Source: Phytophthora colocasiae (Eukaryota > Oomycota > Peronosporomycetes > Peronosporales > Peronosporaceae). From it: a stretch of 64,000 bases of DNA. A program made the position numbers and the translations under genes. Numbering within the stretch: position 1 is the stretch's first letter; the number at the start of each line of letters is the position of its first letter. Positions 28,971-42,964 of this stretch are shown here, one piece after another. Location of the stretch: the NCBI GenBank assembly GCA_018806915.1, contig JAGKQI010000098.1:1-64000 (forward strand), read 5' to 3'. The notes under the pieces are model-generated. The model was not told the origin of the DNA and ran no database searches. It saw only the letters and a program-made list of their open reading frames with translations.

Positions 28971-29526
28971 TATGCCTATTGCTAACAGCTTTACACATAA
29001 CGTTTTAAAAACACCTGCTTCCCTATACATCTTTTTAACTTCCTGTCTTGCACGCACATTAAACTCATTCGTATATATCTACTTAAGTATTTCTTTACAC
29101 CTTGTTTTAGAGGTTTTTTATTCATGGCGGATTTTTCTGTCGTGTCATTTGTGGAAGATATTTTTCAGTGTGCCGTCGCAATCTGTAAGAGAAAGGTTGG
29201 TGTCGGGTGCGGGGACTTCGATTCATTTGTGGAAGATATTTTTCAGTGAGTGCCGTGGGGGAAAGTAAACAGCAAGAAGCAACGTTAAAGCAAAATAATT
29301 CGGTTATAGCAAAAAGTATAAAAGTAAAAACAAATAAAAATAAAAAGTAAAAAAGTAAAAATTGAAATAAAAGCAAAATTTGCTGAAAAGTGCTTTGTAC
29401 CCATCTTCGCTGCGCTCGGCAGCAACTAATTGGTTAAAAATATTTAAAACATATAATTGGCTAAAATCGATATGGTGATCCGTGTAACGGACGGACGGAC
29501 GGACAGACGGAGCTCTCCTCATTTTT
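28971..29526. repeat. 0.55 kb AT-rich insert in unit 2, origin unknown
   Basis: Replaces the CACGAACATCACACC end of the CA tract between ACACATTGCA and TATCATGCTC. It contains two copies of CATTTGTGGAAGATATTTTTC (~29,148 and ~29,223), an A/T-rich run of AAAAGTAAAAA type, the palindromic CGCTGCGCTCGGCAGC, and at the right end a (CGGA)n run CGGACGGACGGACGGACAGA. No TIR or coding frame recognised. It may be the end of another transposon. Confidence 0.75.
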
Positions 29527-30910
29527 TATCATGCTCAACACACATGCGTACGACACTATGCTACATCCGACCGAGTTCTACAACAGCGACACCTTTCCAC
29601 ACCTCCAAGTCCACATGGCATCAACTTTTGTCAAGCTTAACCAAAAGAACTCTTCCGGTCCCCTGCGCGTTGACGTTGATATTGTAGCAATTCACCCCGT
29701 CATGCCGCCGCCAAGTCATTCATAGAACCACTCCATATAAAACCAGGATCTACTACAACTGTGTTGGTTTACTTTTTGTAACTCGATCAGCTTTTGCCAA
29801 ACGGAAGAGGGCGACACAGCTGAGCAGCCTGTCCCACTCACCCTCAACCGTGTCCCACTCACCCTCAACCGTGTCCCACTCACCCTCAACCGTAACCAAT
29901 CGTCGCTTCATATGATGGATGCTATGCTAATACGTTATGTCCTTCCGTAGCTGTTGCCTGGCTGTGCAGTTGATATGCTAGTAAGCAGTTGATATGCTAG
30001 TAAGCCATGAACGTAACCACCATTGTGAAACGCCGGAAATCTCGACCGATGCACTCCTATTCTAACACTCGTCCAAGCCCACAACGCACTCGAGTATCCA
30101 CGCGAAAGAACGATATATGCAATCAAATCAAGCGAACTTCACACGAGTAGGAATACCAGTATTGTGCCATGGCTGTGTTGAGTCTAGAGCCGAGGATCTG
30201 GCGCGTGTGTATCCACGACGCAGCGATAGCGTGATTGCAGTTCTACACGCTGGCGGTTGTTCTTTCCTGTCGCGCTGCGTGCCTGTACTGCAAGACTGCG
30301 TGACTGCGAAACTGCGAGATTGCAAGACTTCAATGAGCAGCCAATCCAAGCAGAAACCCCTACCGCCATACATGTTGCATACTACTTTGCAGGCTAGGCT
30401 AGAGAATCACCATCGACAAGCTAAACCTATATCTCATTCACTTCCGTCCCAACTGCCTTCCTACCCAAGAAACCATCTTTCCCATCAAGAGCAGAAGACA
30501 ACACAAGCCGCAGCCAGCAGCACCGTCAGCACCGTCAGCACCGTCAGCACCGTCAGCTACAGGCTTCAAACTACAAAAAAAGGATACTCTCACTCCGCTC
30601 CGGATCAATAGCAAAGCGAGAAGCCAGATAGTTTTGGAGGTGCTCTGGCGAAACTACTAGCCACACACTTGACCAAGAACTCAGTAACGTGCTGCATAAG
30701 CACATAAGTACCTGACTCAACGCCAATGACTTGTAGACAACATTACGATCTCCAATAAGTAACATGAGAGCAGGGCGAGCAAAAGGATGGAGCACAATGC
30801 ATAATGGTGTCCTTTTACGAGTGCTGCCACGCCAACGAGCGGGTGCATGAAGCGCGCCAACAACTCGCCAACAACTCGCCAACGCCAACACACGATCGCA
30901 AAGAAGCAAG

Positions 30911-30983
30911 CACCCCCCGTGGGGCTCGAACCCACGACCACTGGCTTAAAAGGCCAGCGCTCTACCGACTGAGCTAGACGGGT
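30911..30983 (-). tRNA. tRNA-Lys(UUU), copy 3
   Basis: Identical to copy 1; precedes the second unit with the 0.55 kb insert. Confidence 0.93.
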
Positions 30984-31135
30984 GTACCTTCACTAACCTT
31001 ACAGCAACTTAACACAAACAAACAGCAACACAACACAAACAAACACCAACACAACACAAACAAACACCAACACAACACAAACAAACACCAACACAACACA
31101 AACACAACACTAACACATTACAACAACACATTGCA

Positions 31136-31679
31136 TATGCCTATTGCTAACAGCTTTACACATAACGTTTTAAAAACACCTGCTTCCCTATACATCTTTT
31201 TAACTTCCTGTCTTGCACGCACATTAAACTCATTCGTATATATCTACTTAAGTATTTCTTTACACCTTGTTTTAGAGGTTTTTTATTCATGGCGGATTTT
31301 TCTGTCGTGTCATTTGTGGAAGATATTTTTCAGTGTGCCGTCGCAATCTGTAAGAGAAAGGTTGGTGTCGGGTGCGGGGACTTCGATTCATTTGTGGAAG
31401 ATATTTTTCAGTGAGTGCCGTGGGGGAAAGTAAACAGCAAGAAGCAACGTTAAAGCAAAATAATTCGGTTATAACAAAAAGTATAGAAGTAAAAACAAAC
31501 AAAAAAGTAAAATTTGGAATAAAAAGCAAAATTTGCTGAAAAGTGCTTTGTAGCCGCTTTCGCTGCGCTCGGCAGCAACTAATTAATTAAAAATATTTAA
31601 AACATATAATTGGCTAAAATCGATATGGTGATCCGTGTGACGGACGGACGGACGGACAGACGGAGCTCTCCTCATTTTT
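31136..31679. repeat. 0.55 kb AT-rich insert in unit 3
   Basis: Same junctions and content as 28,971-29,526 with small differences in the A-rich part, so it was duplicated with the unit and not inserted twice. Confidence 0.75.
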
Positions 31680-33048
31680 TATCATGCTCAACACACATGC
31701 GTACGACACTATGCTACATCCGACCGAGTTCTACAACAGCGACACCTTTCCACACCTCCAAGTCCACATGGCATCAACTTTTGTCAAGCTTAACCAAAAG
31801 AACTCTTCCGGTCCCCTGCGCGTTGACGTTGATATTGTAGCAATTCACCTCGTCATACCGCCGCCAAGTCATTCATAGAACCACTCCATATAAAACCAGG
31901 ATCTACTACAACTGTGTTGGTTTACTTTTTGTAACTCGATCAGCTTTTGCCAAACGGAAGAGGGCGACACAGCTGAGCAGCCTGTCCCACTCACCCTCAA
32001 CCGTGTCCCACTCACCCTCAACCGTAACCAATCGTCGCTTCATATGATGGATGCTATGCTAATACGTTATGTCCTTCCGTAGGCCCTGTTGCCTGGCTGT
32101 GCAGCTGATATGCTAGTAAGCAGTTGATATGCTAGTAAGCCATGAACGTAACCACCATTGTGAAACGCCGGAAATCTCGACCGATGCACTCCTATTCTAA
32201 CACTCGTCCAAGCCCACAACGCACTCGAGTATCCACCCGAAAGAACGATATATGCAATCAAATCAAGCGAACTTCACACGAGTAGGAATACCAGTATTGT
32301 GCCATGGCTGTGTTGAGTCTAGAGCCGAGGATCTGGCGCGTGTGTATCCACGACGCAGCGATAGCGTGATTGCAGTTCTACACGCTGGCGGTTGTTCTTT
32401 CCTCGTCGCGCTGCGTGCCTGTACTGCAAGACTGCGTGACTGCGAAACTGCGAGATTGCAAGACTTCAATGAGCAGCCAATCCAAGCAGAAACCCCTACC
32501 GCCATACATGTTGCATACTACTTTGCAGGCTAGGCTAGAGAATCACCATCGACAAGCTAAACCTATATCTCATTCACTTCCGTCCCAACTGCCTTCCTAC
32601 CCAAGAAACCATCTTTCCCATCAAGAGCAGAAGACAACACAAGCCGCAGCCAGCAGCACCGTCAGCACCGTCAGCACCGTCAGCTACAGGCTTCAAACTA
32701 CAAAAAAAGGATACTCTCACTCCGCTCCGGATCAATAGCAAAGCGAGAAGCCAGATAGTTTTGGAGGTGCTCTGGCGAAACTACTAGCCACACACTTGAC
32801 CAAGAACTCAGTAACGTGCTGCATAAGCACATAAGTACCTGACTCAACGCCAATGACTTGTAGACAACATTACGATCTCCAATAAGTAACATGAGAGCAG
32901 GGCGAGCAAAAGGATGGAGCACAATGCATAATGGTGTCCTTTTACGAGTGCTGCCACGCCAACGAGCGGGTGCATGAAGCGCGCCAACAACTCGCCAACA
33001 ACTCGCCAACAACTCGCCAACGCCAACACACGATCGCAAAGAAGCAAG

Positions 33049-33121
33049 CACCCCCCGTGGGGCTCGAACCCACGACCACTGGCTTAAAAGGCCAGCGCTC
33101 TACCGACTGAGCTAGACGGGT
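33049..33121 (-). tRNA. tRNA-Lys(UUU), copy 4
   Basis: Identical to copy 1; its 3' flank has one more CAACTCGC repeat than its neighbours. Confidence 0.93.
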
Positions 33122-34704
33122 GTACCTTCACTAACCTTACAGCAACTTAACACAAACAAACAGCAACACAACACAAACAAACACCAACACAACACAAACA
33201 CAACACAAACAAACACCAACACAACACACACAAACACAACACAAACAAACACCAACACAACACACACACACTACAACAACACACTACAACAACACATTGC
33301 AACAACACACGAACATCACACCATATCATGCTCAACACACATGCGTACGACGACACTATGCTACATCCGACCGAGTTCTACAACAGCGACACCTTTCCAC
33401 ACCTCCAAGTCCACATGGCATCAACTTTTGTCAAGCTTAACCAAAAGAACTCTTCCGGTCCCCTGCGCGTTGACGTTGATATTGTAGCAATTCACCCCGT
33501 CATGCCGCCGCCAAGTCATTCATAGAACCACTCCATATAAAACCAGGATCTACTACAACTGTGTTGGTTTACTTTTTGTAACTCGATCAGCTTTTGCCAA
33601 ACGGAAGAGGGCGACACAGCTGAGCAGCCTGTCCCACTCACCCTCAACCGTGTCCCACTCACCCTCAACCGTGTCCCACTCACCCTCAACCGTAACCAAT
33701 CGTCGCTTCATATGATGGATGCTATGCTAATACGTTATGTCCTTCCGTAGGCCCTGTTGCCTGGCTGTGCAGCTGATATGCTAGTAAGCAGTTGATATGC
33801 TAGTAAGCCATGAACGTAACCACCATTGTGAAACGCCGGAAATCTCGACCGATGCACTCCTATTCTAACACTCGTCCAAGCCCACAACGCACTCGAGTAT
33901 CCACCCGAAAGAACGATATATGCAATCAAATCAAGCGAACTTCACACGAGTAGGAATACCAGTATTGTGCCATGGCTGTGTTGAGTCTAGAGCCGAGGAT
34001 CTGGCGCGTGTGTATCCACGACGCAGCGATAGCGTGATTGCAGTTCTACACGCTGGCGGTTGTTCTTTCCTCGTCGCGCTGCGTGCCTGTACTGCAAGAC
34101 TGCGTGACTGCGAAACTGCGAGATTGCAAGACTTCAATGAGCAGCCAATCCAAGCAGAAACCCCTACCGCCATACATGTTGCATACTACTTTGCAGGCTA
34201 GGCTAGAGAATCACCATCGACAAGCTAAACCTATATCTCATTCACTTCCGTCCCAACTGCCTTCCTACCCAAGAAACCATCTTTCCCATCAAGAGCAGAA
34301 GACAACACAAGCCGCAGCCAGCAGCACCGTCAGCACCGTCAGCACCGTCAGCTACAGGCTTCAAACTACAAAAAAAGGATACTCTCACTCCGCTCCGGAT
34401 CAATAGCAAAGCGAGAAGCCAGATAGTTTTGGAGGTGCTCTGGCGAAACTACTAGCCACACACTTGACCAAGAACTCAGTAACGTGCTGCATAAGCACAT
34501 AAGTACCTGACTCAACGCCAATGACTTGTAGACAACATTACGATCTCCAATAAGTAACATGAGAGCAGGGCGTGCAAAGGATGGAGCACAATGCATAATG
34601 GTGTCCTTTTACGAGTGCTGCCACGCCAACGAGCGGGTGCATGAAGCGCGCCAACAACTCGCCAACAACTCGCCAACGCCAACACACGATCGCAAAGAAG
34701 CAAG

Positions 34705-34777
34705 CACCCCCCGTGGGGCTCGAACCCACGACCACTGGCTTAAAAGGCCAGCGCTCTACCGACTGAGCTAGACGGGT
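34705..34777 (-). tRNA. tRNA-Lys(UUU), copy 5
   Basis: Identical to copy 1. The distal AAAA (TTTT on the transcribed strand) is reduced to AAA here, removing even the remote terminator candidate. Confidence 0.93.
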
Positions 34778-36360
34778 GTACCTTCACCTAACCTTACAGC
34801 AACTTAACACAAACAAACAGCAACACAACACAAACAAACACCAACACAACACAAACACAACACAAACAAACACCAACACAACACACACAAACACAACACA
34901 AACAAACACCAACACAACACACACACTACAACAACACACTACAACAACACATTGCAACAACACACGAACATCACACCATATCATGCTCAACACACATGCG
35001 TACGACGACACTATGCTACATCCGACCGAGTTCTACAACAGCGACACCTTTCCACACCTCCAAGTCCACATGGCATCAACTTTTGTCAAGCTTAACCAAA
35101 AGAACTCTTCCGGTCCCCTGCGCGTTGACGTTGATATTGTAGCAATTCACCCCGTCATGCCGCCGCCAAGTCATTCATAGAACCACTCCATATAAAACCA
35201 GGATCTACTACAACTGTGTTGGTTTACTTTTTGTAACTCGATCAGCTTTTGCCAAACGGAAGAGGGCGACACAGCTGAGCAGCCTGTCCCACTCACCCTC
35301 AACCGTGTCCCACTCACCCTCAACCGTGTCCCACTCACCCTCAACCGTAACCAATCGTCGCTTCATATGATGGATGCTATGCTAATACGTTATGTCCTTC
35401 CGTAGGCCCTGTTGCCTGGCTGTGCAGCTGATATGCTAGTAAGCAGTTGATATGCTAGTAAGCCATGAACGTAACCACCATTGTGAAACGCCGGAAATCT
35501 CGACCGATGCACTCCTATTCTAACACTCGTCCAAGCCCACAACGCACTCGAGTATCCACCCGAAAGAACGATATATGCAATCAAATCAAGCGAACTTCAC
35601 ACGAGTAGGAATACCAGTATTGTGCCATGGCTGTGTTGAGTCTAGAGCCGAGGATCTGGCGCGTGTGTATCCACGACGCAGCGATAGCGTGATTGCAGTT
35701 CTACACGCTGGCGGTTGTTCTTTCCTCGTCGCGCTGCGTGCCTGTACTGCAAGACTGCGTGACTGCGAAACTGCGAGATTGCAAGACTTCAATGAGCAGC
35801 CAATCCAAGCAGAAACCCCTACCGCCATACATGTTGCATACTACTTTGCAGGCTAGGCTAGAGAATCACCATCGACAAGCTAAACCTATATCTCATTCAC
35901 TTCCGTCCCAACTGCCTTCCTACCCAAGAAACCATCTTTCCCATCAAGAGCAGAAGACAACACAAGCCGCAGCCAGCAGCACCGTCAGCACCGTCAGCAC
36001 CGTCAGCTACAGGCTTCAAACTACAAAAAAAGGATACTCTCACTCCGCTCCGGATCAATAGCAAAGCGAGAAGCCAGATAGTTTTGGAGGTGCTCTGGCG
36101 AAACTACTAGCCACACACTTGACCAAGAACTCAGTAACGTGCTGCATAAGCACATAAGTACCTGACTCAACGCCAATGACTTGTAGACAACATTACGATC
36201 TCCAATAAGTAACATGAGAGCAGGGCGAGCAAAAGGATGGAGCACAATGCATAATGGTGTCCTTTTACGAGTGCTGCCACGCCAACGAGCGGGTGCATGA
36301 AGCGCGCCAACAACTCGCCAACAACTCGCCAACGCCAACACACGATCGCAAAGAAGCAAG

Positions 36361-36433
36361 CACCCCCCGTGGGGCTCGAACCCACGACCACTGGCTTAAA
36401 AGGCCAGCGCTCTACCGACTGAGCTAGACGGGT
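36361..36433 (-). tRNA. tRNA-Lys(UUU), copy 6
   Basis: Identical to copy 1; 5' flank CACCTAACC instead of CACTAACC, as in copies 5, 7 and 9. Confidence 0.93.
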
Positions 36434-37980
36434 GTACCTTCACCTAACCTTACAGCAACTTAACACAAACAAACAGCAACACAACACAAACAAACACCAA
36501 CACAACACACACAAACACAACACAAACAAACACCAACACAACACACACACAACACTAACACACTACAACAACACATTGCAACAACACACGAACATCACAC
36601 CATATCATGCTCAACACACATGCGTACGACGACACTATGCTACATCCGACCGAGTTCTACAACAGCGACACCTTTCCACACCTCCAAGTCCACATGGCAT
36701 CAACTTTTGTCAAGCTTAACCAAAAGAACTCTTCCGGTCCCCTGCGCGTTGACGTTGATATTGTAGCAATTCACCCCGTCATGCCGCCGCCAAGTCATTC
36801 ATAGAACCACTCCATATAAAACCAGGATCTACTACAACTGTGTTGGTTTACTTTTTGTAACTCGATCAGCTTTTGCCAAACGGAAGAGGGCGACACAGCT
36901 GAGCAGCCTGTCCCACTCACCCTCAACCGTGTCCCACTCACCCTCAACCGTGTCCCACTCACCCTCAACCGTAACCAATCGTCGCTTCATATGATGGATG
37001 CTATGCTAATACGTTATGTCCTTCCGTAGGCCCTGTTGCCTGGCTGTGCAGCTGATATGCTAGTAAGCAGTTGATATGCTAGTAAGCCATGAACGTAACC
37101 ACCATTGTGAAACGCCGGAAATCTCGACCGATGCACTCCTATTCTAACACTCGTCCAAGCCCACAACGCACTCGAGTATCCACCCGAAAGAACGATATAT
37201 GCAATCAAATCAAGCGAACTTCACACGAGTAGGAATACCAGTATTGTGCCATGGCTGTGTTGAGTCTAGAGCCGAGGATCTGGCGCGTGTGTATCCACGA
37301 CGCAGCGATAGCGTGATTGCAGTTCTACACGCTGGCGGTTGTTCTTTCCTGTCGCGCTGCGTGCCTGTACTGCAAGACTGCGTGACTGCGAAACTGCGAG
37401 ATTGCAAGACTTCAATGAGCAGCCAATCCAAGCAGAAACCCCTACCGCCATACATGTTGCATACTACTTTGCAGGCTAGGCTAGAGAATCACCATCGACA
37501 AGCTAAACCTATATCTCATTCACTTCCGTCCCAACTGCCTTCCTACCCAAGAAACCATCTTTCCCATCAAGAGCAGAAGACAACACAAGCCGCAGCCAGC
37601 AGCACCGTCAGCACCGTCAGCACCGTCAGCTACAGGCTTCAAACTACAAACGAATACTCTCACTCCGCTCCGGATCAATAGCAAAGCGAGAAGCCAGATA
37701 GTTTTGGAGGTGCTCTGGCGAAACTACTAGCCACACACTTGACCAAGAACTCAGTAACGTGCTGCATAAGCACATAAGTACCTGACTCAACGCCAATGAC
37801 TTGTAGACAACATTACGATCTCCAATAAGTAACATGAGAGCAGGGCGAGCAAAAGGATGGAGCACAATGCATAATGGTGTCCTTTTACGAGTGCTGCCAC
37901 GCCAACGAGCGGGTGCATGAAGCGCGCCAACAACTCGCCAACAACTCGCCAACGCCAACACACGATCGCAAAGAAGCAAG

Positions 37981-38053
37981 CACCCCCCGTGGGGCTCGAA
38001 CCCACGACCACTGGCTTAAAAGGCCAGCGCTCTACCGACTGAGCTAGACGGGT
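37981..38053 (-). tRNA. tRNA-Lys(UUU), copy 7
   Basis: Identical to copy 1; its unit has the longest minisatellite. Confidence 0.93.
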
Positions 38054-38540
38054 GTACCTTCACCTAACCTTACAGCAACTTAACACAAACAAACAGCAAC
38101 ACAACACAACACAACACAACACAAACACCAACACAACACACACAAACACAACACAAACAAACACCAACACAACACACACACAACACTAACACACTACAAC
38201 AACACATTGCAACAACACACGAACATCACACCATATCATGCTCAACACACATGCGTACGACGACACTATGCTACATCCGACCGAGTTCTACAACAGCGAC
38301 ACCTTTCCACACCTCCAAGTCCACATGGCATCAACTTTTGTCAAGCTTAACCAAAAGAACTCTTCCGGTCCCCTGCGCGTTGACGTTGATATTGTAGCAA
38401 TTCACCCCGTCATGCCGCCGCCAAGTCATTCATAGAACCACTCCATATAAAACCAGGATCTACTACAACTGTGTTGGTTTACTTTTTGTAACTCGATCAG
38501 CTTTTGCCAAACGGAAGAGGGCGACACAGCTGAGCAGCCT

Positions 38541-38622
38541 GTCCCACTCACCCTCAACCGTGTCCCACTCACCCTCAACCGTGTCCCACTCACCCTCAAC
38601 CGTGTCCCACTCACCCTCAACC
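38541..38622. repeat. 21-bp minisatellite GTGTCCCACTCACCCTCAACC
   Basis: Four copies in this unit. Others: three near 27,666, 29,829, 33,629, 35,285, 36,909 and 40,203; two near 31,983 and in every unit from 41,842 to the end. A useful marker of array history. Confidence 0.88.
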
Positions 38623-39633
38623 GTAACCAATCGTCGCTTCATATGATGGATGCTATGCTAATACGTTATGTCCTTCCGTAGGCCCTGTTGCCTGGCTGTG
38701 CAGCTGATATGCTAGTAAGCAGTTGATATGCTAGTAAGCCATGAACGTAACCACCATTGTGAAACGCCGGAAATCTCGACCGATGCACTCCTATTCTAAC
38801 ACTCGTCCAAGCCCACAACGCACTCGAGTATCCACCCGAAAGAACGATATATGCAATCAAATCAAGCGAACTTCACACGAGTAGGAATACCAGTATTGTG
38901 CCATGGCTGTGTTGAGTCTAGAGCCGAGGATCTGGCGCGTGTGTATCCACGACGCAGCGATAGCGTGATTGCAGTTCTACACGCTGGCGGTTGTTCTTTC
39001 CTCGTCGCGCTGCGTGCCTGTACTGCAAGACTGCGTGACTGCGAAACTGCGAGATTGCAAGACTTCAATGAGCAGCCAATCCAAGCAGAAACCCCTACCG
39101 CCATACATGTTGCATACTACTTTGCAGGCTAGGCTAGAGAATCACCATCGACAAGCTAAACCTATATCTCATTCACTTCCGTCCCAACTGCCTTCCTACC
39201 CAAGAAACCATCTTTCCCATCAAGAGCAGAAGACAACACAAGCCGCAGCCAGCAGCACCGTCAGCACCGTCAGCACCGTCAGCTACAGGCTGCAAACTAC
39301 AAAAAGGATACTCTCACCCGCTCCGGATCAATAGCAAAGCGAGAAGCCAGATAGTTTTGGAGGTGCTCTGGCGAAACTACTAGCCACACACTTGACCAAG
39401 AACTCAGTAACGTGCTGCATAAGCACATAAGTACCTGACTCAACGCCAATGACTTGTAGACAACATTACGATCTCCAATAAGTAACATGAGAGCAGGGCG
39501 AGCAAAAGGATGGAGCACAATGCATAATGGTGTCCTTTTACGAGTGCTGCCACGCCAACGAGCGGGTGCATGAAGCGCGCCAACAACTCGCCAACAACTC
39601 GCCAACGCCAACACACGATCGCAAAGAAGCAAG

Positions 39634-39706
39634 CACCCCCCGTGGGGCTCGAACCCACGACCACTGGCTTAAAAGGCCAGCGCTCTACCGACTGAGCTAG
39701 ACGGGT
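39634..39706 (-). tRNA. tRNA-Lys(UUU), copy 8
   Basis: Identical to copy 1. Confidence 0.93.
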
Positions 39707-41276
39707 GTACCTTCACTAACCTTACAGCAACTTAACACAAACAAACAGCAACTTAACACAAACAAACACCAACACAACACAACACAAACACCAACACAAA
39801 CAAACACCAACACAACACAAACAAACACCAACACAACACACACACTACAACAACACACTACAACAACACATTGCAACAACACACGAACATCACACCATAT
39901 CATGCTCAACACACATGCGTACGACGACACTATGCTACATCCGACCGAGTTCTACAACAGCGACACCTTTCCACACCTCCAAGTCCACATGGCATCAACT
40001 TTTGTCAAGCTTAACCAAAAGAACTCTTCCGGTCCCCTGCGCGTTGACGTTGATATTGTAGCAATTCACCCCGTCATGCCGCCGCCAAGTCATTCATAGA
40101 ACCACTCCATATAAAACCAGGATCTACTACAACTGTGTTGGTTTACTTTTGTAACTCGATCAGCTTTTGCCAAACGGAAGAGGGCGACACAGCTGAGCAG
40201 CCTGTCCCACTCACCCTCAACCGTGTCCCACTCACCCTCAACCGTGTCCCACTCACCTCAACCGTAACCAATCGTCGCTTCATATGATGGATGCTATGCT
40301 AATACGTTATGTCCTTCCGTAGGCCCTGTTGCCTGGCTGTGCAGCTGATATGCTAGTAAGCAGTTGATATGCTAGTAAGCCATGAACGTAACCACCATTG
40401 TGAAACGCCGGAAATCTCGACCGATGCACTCCTATTCTAACACTCGTCCAAGCCCACAACGCACTCGAGTATCCACCCGAAAGAACGATATATGCAATCA
40501 AATCAAGCGAACTTCACACGAGTAGGAATACCAGTATTGTGCCATGGCTGTGTTGAGTCTAGAGCCGAGGATCTGGCGCGTGTGTATCCACGACGCAGCG
40601 ATAGCGTGATTGCAGTTCTACACGCTGGCGGTTGTTCTTTCCTGTCGCGCTGCGTGCCTGTACTGCAAGACTGCGTGACTGCGAAACTGCGAGATTGCAA
40701 GACTTCAATGAGCAGCCAATCCAAGCAGAAACCCCTACCGCCATACATGTTGCATACTACTTTGCAGGCTAGGCTAGAGAATCACCATCGACAAGCTAAA
40801 CCTATATCTCATTCACTTCCGTCCCAACTGCCTTCCTACCCAAGAAACCATCTTTCCCATCAAGAGCAGAAGACAACACAAGCCGCAGCCAGCAGCACCG
40901 TCAGCACCGTCAGCACCGTCAGCTACAGGCTTCAAACTACAAAAAAAGGATACTCTCACTCCGCTCCGGATCAATAGCAAAGCGAGAAGCCAGATAGTTT
41001 TGGAGGTGCTCTGGCGAAACTACTAGCCACACACTTGACCAAGAACTCAGTAACGTGCTGCATAAGCACATAAGTACCTGACTCAACGCCAATGACTTGT
41101 AGACAACATTACGATCTCCAATAAGTAACATGAGAGCAGGGCGAGCAAAAGGATGGAGCACAATGCATAATGGTGTCCTTTTACGAGTGCTGCCACGCCA
41201 ACGAGCGGGTGCATGAAGCGCGCCAACAACTCGCCAACAACTCGCCAACGCCAACACACGATCGCAAAGAAGCAAG

Positions 41277-41349
41277 CACCCCCCGTGGGGCTCGAACCCA
41301 CGACCACTGGCTTAAAAGGCCAGCGCTCTACCGACTGAGCTAGACGGGT
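41277..41349 (-). tRNA. tRNA-Lys(UUU), copy 9
   Basis: Identical to copy 1. Confidence 0.93.
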
Positions 41350-42891
41350 GTACCTTCACCTAACCTTACAGCAACTTAACACAAACAAACAGCAACACAA
41401 CACAAACAAACACCAACACAACACACACAAACACAACACACACAAACACAACACAAACAAACACCAACACAACACACACACAACACTAACACACTACAAC
41501 AACACATTGCAACAACACACGAACATCACACCATATCATGCTCAACACACATGCGTACGACGACACTATGCTACATCCGACCGAGTTCTACAACAGCGAC
41601 ACCTTTCCACACCTCCAAGTCCACATGGCATCAACTTTTGTCAAGCTTAACCAAAAGAACTCTTCCGGTCCCCTGCGCGTTGACGTTGATATTGTAGCAA
41701 TTCACCCCGTCATGCCGCCGCCAAGTCATTCATAGAACCACTCCATATAAAACCAGGATCTACTACAACTGTGTTGGTTTACTTTTTGTAACTCGATCAG
41801 CTTTTGCCAAACGGAAGAGGGCGACACAGCTGAGCAGCCTGTCCCACTCACCCTCAACCGTGTCCCACTCACCCTCAACCGTAACCAATCGTCGCTTCAT
41901 ATGATGGATGCTATGCTAATACGTTATGTCCTTCCGTAGGCCCTGTTGCCTGGCTGTGCAGCTGATATGCTAGTAAGCAGTTGATATGCTAGTAAGCCAT
42001 GAACGTAACCACCATTGTGAAACGCCGGAAATCTCGACCGATGCACTCCTATTCTAACACTCGTCCAAGCCCACAACGCACTCGAGTATCCACCCGAAAG
42101 AACGATATATGCAATCAAATCAAGCGAACTTCACACGAGTAGGAATACCAGTATTGTGCCATGGCTGTGTTGAGTCTAGAGCCGAGGATCTGGCGCGTGT
42201 GTATCCACGACGCAGCGATAGCGTGATTGCAGTTCTACACGCTGGCGGTTGTTCTTTCCTGTCGCGCTGCGTGCCTGTACTGCAAGACTGCGTGACTGCG
42301 AAACTGCGAGATTGCAAGACTTCAATGAGCAGCCAATCCAAGCAGAAACCCCTACCGCCATACATGTTGCATACTACTTTGCAGGCTAGGCTAGAGAATC
42401 ACCATCGACAAGCTAAACCTATATCTCATTCACTTCCGTCCCAACTGCCTTCCTACCCAAGAAACCATCTTTCCCATCAAGAGCAGAAGACAACACAAGC
42501 CGCAGCCAGCAGCACCGTCAGCACCGTCAGCACCGTCAGCTACAGGCTTCAAACTACAAAAAGGATACTCTCACTCCGCTCCGGATCAATAGCAAAGCGA
42601 GAAGCCAGATAGTTTTGGAGGTGCTCTGGCGAAACTACTAGCCACACACTTGACCAAGAACTCAGTAACGTGCTGCATAAGCACATAAGTACCTGACTCA
42701 ACGCCAATGACTTGTAGACAACATTACGATCTCCAATAAGTAACATGAGAGCAGGGCGAGCAAAAGGATGGAGCACAATGCATAATGGTGTCCTTTTACG
42801 AGTGCTGCCACGCCAACGAGCGGGTGCATGAAGCGCGCCAACAACTCGCCAACAACTCGCCAACGCCAACACACGATCGCAAAGAAGCAAG

Positions 42892-42964
42892 CACCCCCCG
42901 TGGGGCTCGAACCCACGACCACTGGCTTAAAAGGCCAGCGCTCTACCGACTGAGCTAGACGGGT
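42892..42964 (-). tRNA. tRNA-Lys(UUU), copy 10
   Basis: Identical to copy 1; followed by one of the longer CA tracts (~42,995-43,180). Confidence 0.93.

Noticed and set aside
33147..33356. Cys/Val-rich frames (VVVCCCSVCVVLVFVC)
   Set aside because: Translation of the CA-rich simple tract; not a membrane protein gene.
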